Source: a virus
Strand: one strand, 5' to 3'
DNA: 23,498 bases
IMG/VR virus record: IMGVR_UViG_3300027752_000118
Location: 1-23,498 of that record
Below are positions 20,291 to 23,498 of the stretch, piece after piece; position 1 is the stretch's first letter; every line of letters begins with the position of its first letter. The translations under genes and the position numbers were made by a program. The notes under the pieces were generated by a model that made no database searches, was not told where the DNA came from, and saw only the letters and a program-made list of their open reading frames with translations.

Positions 20291-20877
20291 CGTATGTTTC
20301 CGTATGAGAACATTATGGGCATCTGCTTGATGCCGACTGCCTTTGCAATTCCAAGTCTATGATTGCCTTCGCCCAGAAGAACTTCAACGTCACCGTTCTT
20401 TCTTCGGTCGATGGTTACATAACCGTGTTCTTTGATTCCATTCTTCTTGATGTCAGCAGTGAGTTTCTTCATCTCTGCTTCGGTGTTCTTACCAGTGTAA
20501 CCATCAATCATCTTGCGGTCGTATTCTCTTATCTTCCACAACTCGCTTACGTCAATCATCGGTTGAAAGTTATCAGCAACCTTTATGTTACCGTTCGCAA
20601 ATATCTTGATGATGTTATCGAGAGTTACCTTACCACCGCATGCTTTCTTCAGTTCGCCTTGTGAACGAACATATTCGGCAAACCCCTCTTGTTTCTGCCC
20701 ACTGTACTTGCGAGGTTTGTATGACTTGTATGGACTCTTTGGTTTGGCATACTTTGCGAGGACAGCATCCGACTTCTTCATCACCTTATTGATTTCTGCC
20801 TGAGAGACAGGTTCAAAGTCTGCGAGTAGGTCATCGAGGAAACCTTCTTGCAAGAGATATGATTTTAACTTTATCAC
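20287..20877 (-). CDS. ParB-like nuclease-fold protein with CTS-like N-terminus
   Basis: 196 aa, starting with GTG in a GTGA overlap. The C-terminal 60 residues carry the ParB/sulfiredoxin-type core: 'LTADIKKNGIKEHGYVTIDRR', then 'VEVLLGEGNHRLGIAKAVG' with G-E-G-N-H-R at 169-174. The G-x-x-H/N-R motif is the nucleotide or phosphate site of the fold. ParB proteins bind CTP and spread on DNA, while relatives act as nucleases or ATPases, so the exact activity is open. There is no helix-turn-helix, so it is not a plasmid-partition ParB. It begins 'MIKLKSYLLQEGF', with a possible site after L9-Q10-E11, and lies between two CTS paralogues, which suggests packaging. Confidence 0.74.
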   Translation of the reverse strand: MIKLKSYLLQEGFLDDLLADFEPVSQAEINKVMKKSDAVLAKYAKPKSPYKSYKPRKYSGQKQEGFAEYVRSQGELKKACGGKVTLDNIIKIFANGNIKVADNFQPMIDVSELWKIREYDRKMIDGYTGKNTEAEMKKLTADIKKNGIKEHGYVTIDRRKNGDVEVLLGEGNHRLGIAKAVGIKQMPIMFSYGNIR

Positions 20878-21353
20878 TTACCTTTCCTCGTCATAAAGAA
20901 AAGAGACTCTCTGCTCCCCGCCTCAACTCTTATTGTATACTTACCCGAAAAATATTTCTTTGCCATTCGCAGATACAACTTCTCGCGACTCTGCAACTGT
21001 TTGGTTCCAGTGTCCTTAGACTTCTCTGCCCCAAAGGATACATACTTAGGGTTTTCTTTTTTCAGAAAGTCCTTAGTGATCGCCAGAACAGTAGAGAAGA
21101 TTCGCATAGCATCACCTTCTCCTGTCGTATCAAATCTTGTTACTTGTGAACCTGACTTCTGACGAAAAAAACTTAAAGTCCAATCATACTCATCGTAATC
21201 ATCAGGATGTTCTGAACCTGTAATGACTACAGTTACCTTACCACCGTCTTCAGTCTGAAAGGTATATTCATACTCATCGTTATACTTCTTACCACCACTG
21301 TACTTGTATGGTGTGTCAAACGCTTCTGTAAGGTAGTGGTCAAATCCTATCAC
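20874..21353 (-). CDS. CTS-bearing virion-type protein, paralogue B
   Basis: 159 aa, GTG start directly after the TAG of the upstream gene. 'MIGFDHYLTEAFDTPYK' matches the N-terminus of paralogue A ('...FNEAFDSPYK') and has a perfect L-T-E protease-site candidate at residues 8-10, the same tripeptide used in T4. The shared core reads 'TGEGDAMRIFSTVLAITKDF', 'NPKYVSFGAEK', 'QSREKLYLRMAKKYFS'. No catalytic motif is evident. A duplication followed by insertion of the ParB-like gene, or a duplication across it, explains the layout. Confidence 0.72.
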   Translation of the reverse strand: MIGFDHYLTEAFDTPYKYSGGKKYNDEYEYTFQTEDGGKVTVVITGSEHPDDYDEYDWTLSFFRQKSGSQVTRFDTTGEGDAMRIFSTVLAITKDFLKKENPKYVSFGAEKSKDTGTKQLQSREKLYLRMAKKYFSGKYTIRVEAGSRESLFFMTRKGK

Positions 21354-22589
21354 CTATCCGCGCCCCTTAGAATCCCAACCCTTTAAGATGTTGGGCGAAA
21401 AGTTATTGTAACTGAACTCCATACGGTCAACAAGTTTGACTGCATTGCCACCGAGTTTATCAATGGCAACGAAACCCTCTTGACCAGTAACCTTGTATCC
21501 CTTACTTGTCTTGACGAATGTGCCAATGTTTGCAAGGTCATTGAGTTTATTTATAAGAATTAATTTAGCAGTAACAAGTTGTTTTTGCAACTCAAACATA
21601 TTGGTAAGACTTGCTGTATTTTCCTTTGAAAAGAAAGACAGTATCTCTGCGAGTTTCTTTTGTTGAACTTTCTTACCAGCATCAGTTGAACGCTTGTCTT
21701 CTTCTTTCTTGTACTTCGCCTTTAACCAAGTCTGCAATGCAATAGTATGTCTGCGCGAGTTATTAACAATCTCGCCCTTACGGACATAGGTGTTATTAAA
21801 CTGTTCTATCAGTTGAGCAAGTTGTGGGTTCGCCTCCAGTTGACGCAGAGTGCTTCCTGCTACTTTAGAAAACAACTTACCCGCATTAGATAAAGCAGCA
21901 TCAACCTCTTTAGTTTCTTTCTCTGTTAGTGTGGCAACAGAGACATCACGCAACATTGCATCTTGCGACCATACCTTACTTGTGCTTTTAAGTTTGTCTA
22001 CATCAACACCGTAAGATGCTTTTAGTTTTTCAAATGACGAACCTTTATATGTCGTGTGCCAAACGATTCCAATGGTCGCCTTCTTTGTTTCCTTTGCGCC
22101 AGTAGAATTAGTAGGGAATGCATAGACAATAGTGTTGGGGTGGAATGTCATAAACTTTTGCCCAGCAATACTTTTACTGGTTACATCGCCAGGACCGAAT
22201 AGGAAGTCGCCTTGTATGATACCCTTAATACCAATTAGTGGTAGCAGTTCAAGTGCTGCATTCATTTTTGTATTGAGGTCACCAGATGTATCGGCATCAA
22301 CATCTGCTTTTGTTTTATAGACTTTGGGGTTCTTGTTAAATACACCTTTCTTAGCGACAAAAAACTTTCCATCACTTGGGTCGGTTCCCGCAAATATTGC
22401 TGGTGCGCCATCCCACTTCACAGAAATATCTTGCTTGTGTTTGCCCTGAAGCATATCACGGAGTTCCCTCAAGGCGTTGATTGCCTGTCGGGTTCCTTCC
22501 ACGCCACCATAAATAACTTGATCTTCCAAGTGTGTCATGTGGGTGTTTTTTTGCTCAGAAAGAATCTGTTGGTGTAGAAATGATTTCAT
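21354..22589 (-). CDS. DUF6267-like protein with KxDG nucleotidyltransferase motif and CTS-like N-terminus
   Basis: 411 aa. 'MTHLEDQVIYGG' and 'SVKWDGAPAIFAG' (K58-W-D60-G61) match, from memory, DUF6267 proteins of T4-like phages. K-x-D-G is motif I of DNA/RNA ligases and mRNA-capping enzymes, where the lysine takes the nucleotide. 'GKFFVAKKG' (74-82) and 'IIQGDFLFG' (125-132) are in the right order and nature for motifs III/IIIa and IV, and 'IGIVWHTTYKG' may be motif IV/V. It lacks the usual second basic residue after KxDG (here A rather than R). The first residues 'MKSFLHQQILSEQ' end in L10-S11-E12, a possible protease site. Two late promoter boxes are upstream. It may be a packaged ligase-like enzyme; this is inference. 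Confidence 0.72.
   Translation of the reverse strand: MKSFLHQQILSEQKNTHMTHLEDQVIYGGVEGTRQAINALRELRDMLQGKHKQDISVKWDGAPAIFAGTDPSDGKFFVAKKGVFNKNPKVYKTKADVDADTSGDLNTKMNAALELLPLIGIKGIIQGDFLFGPGDVTSKSIAGQKFMTFHPNTIVYAFPTNSTGAKETKKATIGIVWHTTYKGSSFEKLKASYGVDVDKLKSTSKVWSQDAMLRDVSVATLTEKETKEVDAALSNAGKLFSKVAGSTLRQLEANPQLAQLIEQFNNTYVRKGEIVNNSRRHTIALQTWLKAKYKKEEDKRSTDAGKKVQQKKLAEILSFFSKENTASLTNMFELQKQLVTAKLILINKLNDLANIGTFVKTSKGYKVTGQEGFVAIDKLGGNAVKLVDRMEFSYNNFSPNILKGWDSKGRG
21548..21555 (-). promoter_or_regulatory. TATAAATA inside the DUF6267-like gene, possible internal late promoter
   Basis: The box lies in coding sequence (L-I-N-K region), about 195 bases before the start of paralogue B. It may be chance in an AT-rich codon run. 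Confidence 0.25.
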
Positions 22590-22608
22590 ATCGGATTGGT
22601 CACCCTTT

Positions 22609-22616
22609 TATTTATA
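22609..22616 (-). promoter_or_regulatory. T4-type late promoter box, proximal, upstream of the DUF6267-like gene
   Basis: TATAAATA on the minus strand, 20 bases before the ATG at 22589, in the 40-base gap after the 282-aa gene. Confidence 0.65.
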
Positions 22617-22620
22617 AGAC

Positions 22621-22628
22621 TATTTATA
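22621..22628 (-). promoter_or_regulatory. T4-type late promoter box, distal, upstream of the DUF6267-like gene
   Basis: A second TATAAATA, again 12 bases upstream of the proximal box, the same spacing as the tandem pair before the fibre gene. It ends just after the stop codon of the 282-aa gene. Confidence 0.6.
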
Positions 22629-22629
22629 C

Positions 22630-23478
22630 CTAATATACTTTGACGAAATAACTGGATTGGTCTACATCGGATTGTGCGTAGCGAAATAACTTGGTAGCAA
22701 ACTCGTCTTTCTTTTTAGCACTACCAGATTCTAGACGATCAAGGAAAAGCATGGATATCAGTTTGCTATTTTTAAACTTGAAATCCTTTTCCGCAAGTTC
22801 AGCATAGAAGTCTTTCTCGTTCAGAATCTTCCTTGACGGTTTTGATTTGGAGTTGTGTTTTTTATATAAATCATATAACAACTCTTGATACTCGCCATCC
22901 TGATGAGACCGTATCCACTGCACAAGTTGCCTCTCAGTCCCTAGACCCTTGTAGATGTCTTGACCTCTACCAAATACTTCGCGGGTATAGAAGTCAACAT
23001 TACCACCGCCAATCTTTCCACCAGCAGCAGCACCACCTTTAATCTCCCCTTGCCAAGCAGTCTCTCCACCGAATGTGCGAAACTGTACATCCCCAACATT
23101 GGTGTGCATGTAGATATCTTGAGAGTTAAAAAATTCTCCCGTCTGCCCGAAAGTGAATCCTTTGTACTTGTAGGACTCCCGCTTACTTTCAGTATTTGGA
23201 GTGCCGTATGGTGTTAGTTGTGCCTTTCTATCTTTCGCAACCTTCTTTAGAGAAATGCCTAGCAGTATTCCTTTGTCTGCCAACCTATACACTTCAGCAT
23301 TGAGTTCGCCCCAACTGCTTGTGTTTTTTTTAAGAGGCGTACTTAGAGGTGGCGCAGTTGATGCCCATATATCGCCTGGGTTCCATTTATCATTTGAGAA
23401 ACTTCCAGGTGCTTGCTGCGCTTCAGATTTTTTATCTATTTTATGCGTTGCCTTTTTTGCCTCATAGAGATTTTCCAT
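22630..23478 (-). CDS. Unrecognised late-region protein, 282 aa, 5' end may lie beyond the window
   Basis: I do not recognise the family. The frame stays open from the ATG at 23478 to the end of the window, and no ribosome site precedes that ATG, so the true start may be upstream. 'MENLYEAKKATHKIDKK' contains L4-Y5-E6-A7, the L-x-E-A pattern of the neighbouring capsid-targeting sequences; if the start is further upstream this would be the end of a longer CTS. A central beta/glycine-rich stretch ('FRTFGGETAWQGEIKGG' then 'GGKIGGGNVDFYTREVFG', about 133-170) is followed by a helical basic C-terminal half. No catalytic residues can be named. It is followed by the tandem late promoter boxes. Confidence 0.68.
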   Translation of the reverse strand: MENLYEAKKATHKIDKKSEAQQAPGSFSNDKWNPGDIWASTAPPLSTPLKKNTSSWGELNAEVYRLADKGILLGISLKKVAKDRKAQLTPYGTPNTESKRESYKYKGFTFGQTGEFFNSQDIYMHTNVGDVQFRTFGGETAWQGEIKGGAAAGGKIGGGNVDFYTREVFGRGQDIYKGLGTERQLVQWIRSHQDGEYQELLYDLYKKHNSKSKPSRKILNEKDFYAELAEKDFKFKNSKLISMLFLDRLESGSAKKKDEFATKLFRYAQSDVDQSSYFVKVY

Positions 23479-23498
23479 GAAGAGAGAACCACGATGAA

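Noticed and set aside
19713-20330. 205-codon plus-strand open frame
   Set aside because: It lies opposite three tightly coupled minus-strand genes with clear family features and has no recognisable motif or promoter.

Overview
This window looks like part of a marine T4-like myovirus genome (Pantevenvirales-type, lytic). The evidence is a class Ia ribonucleotide reductase pair, a PhoH ATPase, a T4-lysozyme-type endolysin, a DUF6433-type protein, T4-like late promoters (TATAAATA), and several small peptide motifs that I know from T4-like cyanophage and pelagiphage virion proteins. Every supported gene lies on the minus strand. They are packed tightly with ATGA, GTGA, TAATG or TAAATG junctions. 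No tRNA, integrase, transposon or CRISPR array is visible. No photosynthesis gene is present, so a cyanobacterial host is not indicated; the host cannot be fixed from this window.

Reading in the direction of transcription (high to low coordinates), 23.5-10.9 kb is a late virion region. It holds an unrecognised protein, a DUF6267-like protein with a KxDG nucleotidyltransferase-type motif, two paralogues flanking a ParB-like protein, a small protein, a basic repeat-containing polyprotein-like protein (448 aa), a cytidylyltransferase-like enzyme, a tail-fibre-like protein, a second and larger repeat protein (995 aa), an overlapping spanin pair and a very acidic protein with a dockerin-like calcium loop. 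TATAAATA boxes sit just upstream of four of these genes. A bidirectional-looking terminator at 10840-10874 closes the region.

From 10.8 to 3.6 kb lies a metabolic and lysis region: two conserved hypotheticals, a small CTS-like protein, nrdA, nrdB, a 42-aa zinc ribbon, a GIY-YIG-like nuclease, a DUF6433 protein and a small helical protein. A GC-rich hairpin and a consensus sigma-70 promoter follow, then an FmdB-like protein, phoH, endolysin and holin. From 3.5 kb to the left edge is an accessory carbohydrate cluster: GT8-like glycosyltransferase, methyltransferase, sulfotransferase, second methyltransferase and two GT25-like glycosyltransferases, the last one cut by the window edge.

The most interesting signal is a probable prohead-protease processing system. 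At least seven late proteins, and one small protein next to nrdA, begin with a short sequence of the form M-K/I-x-F-x-x-Y-L-x-E-A. This resembles the capsid-targeting sequence of T4 internal proteins, which ends at the gp21 protease site (L/I-x-E). Two long basic proteins carry 12 copies of an octapeptide, ESVEQ(V/L/I)DE, that ends in the same kind of site and divides them into 50-280 residue modules. I infer that this phage loads its head with many small processed peptides plus several enzymes (nucleotidyltransferase-like, cytidylyltransferase-like, ParB-like) that may be delivered with the DNA. The inference rests on sequence motifs only.
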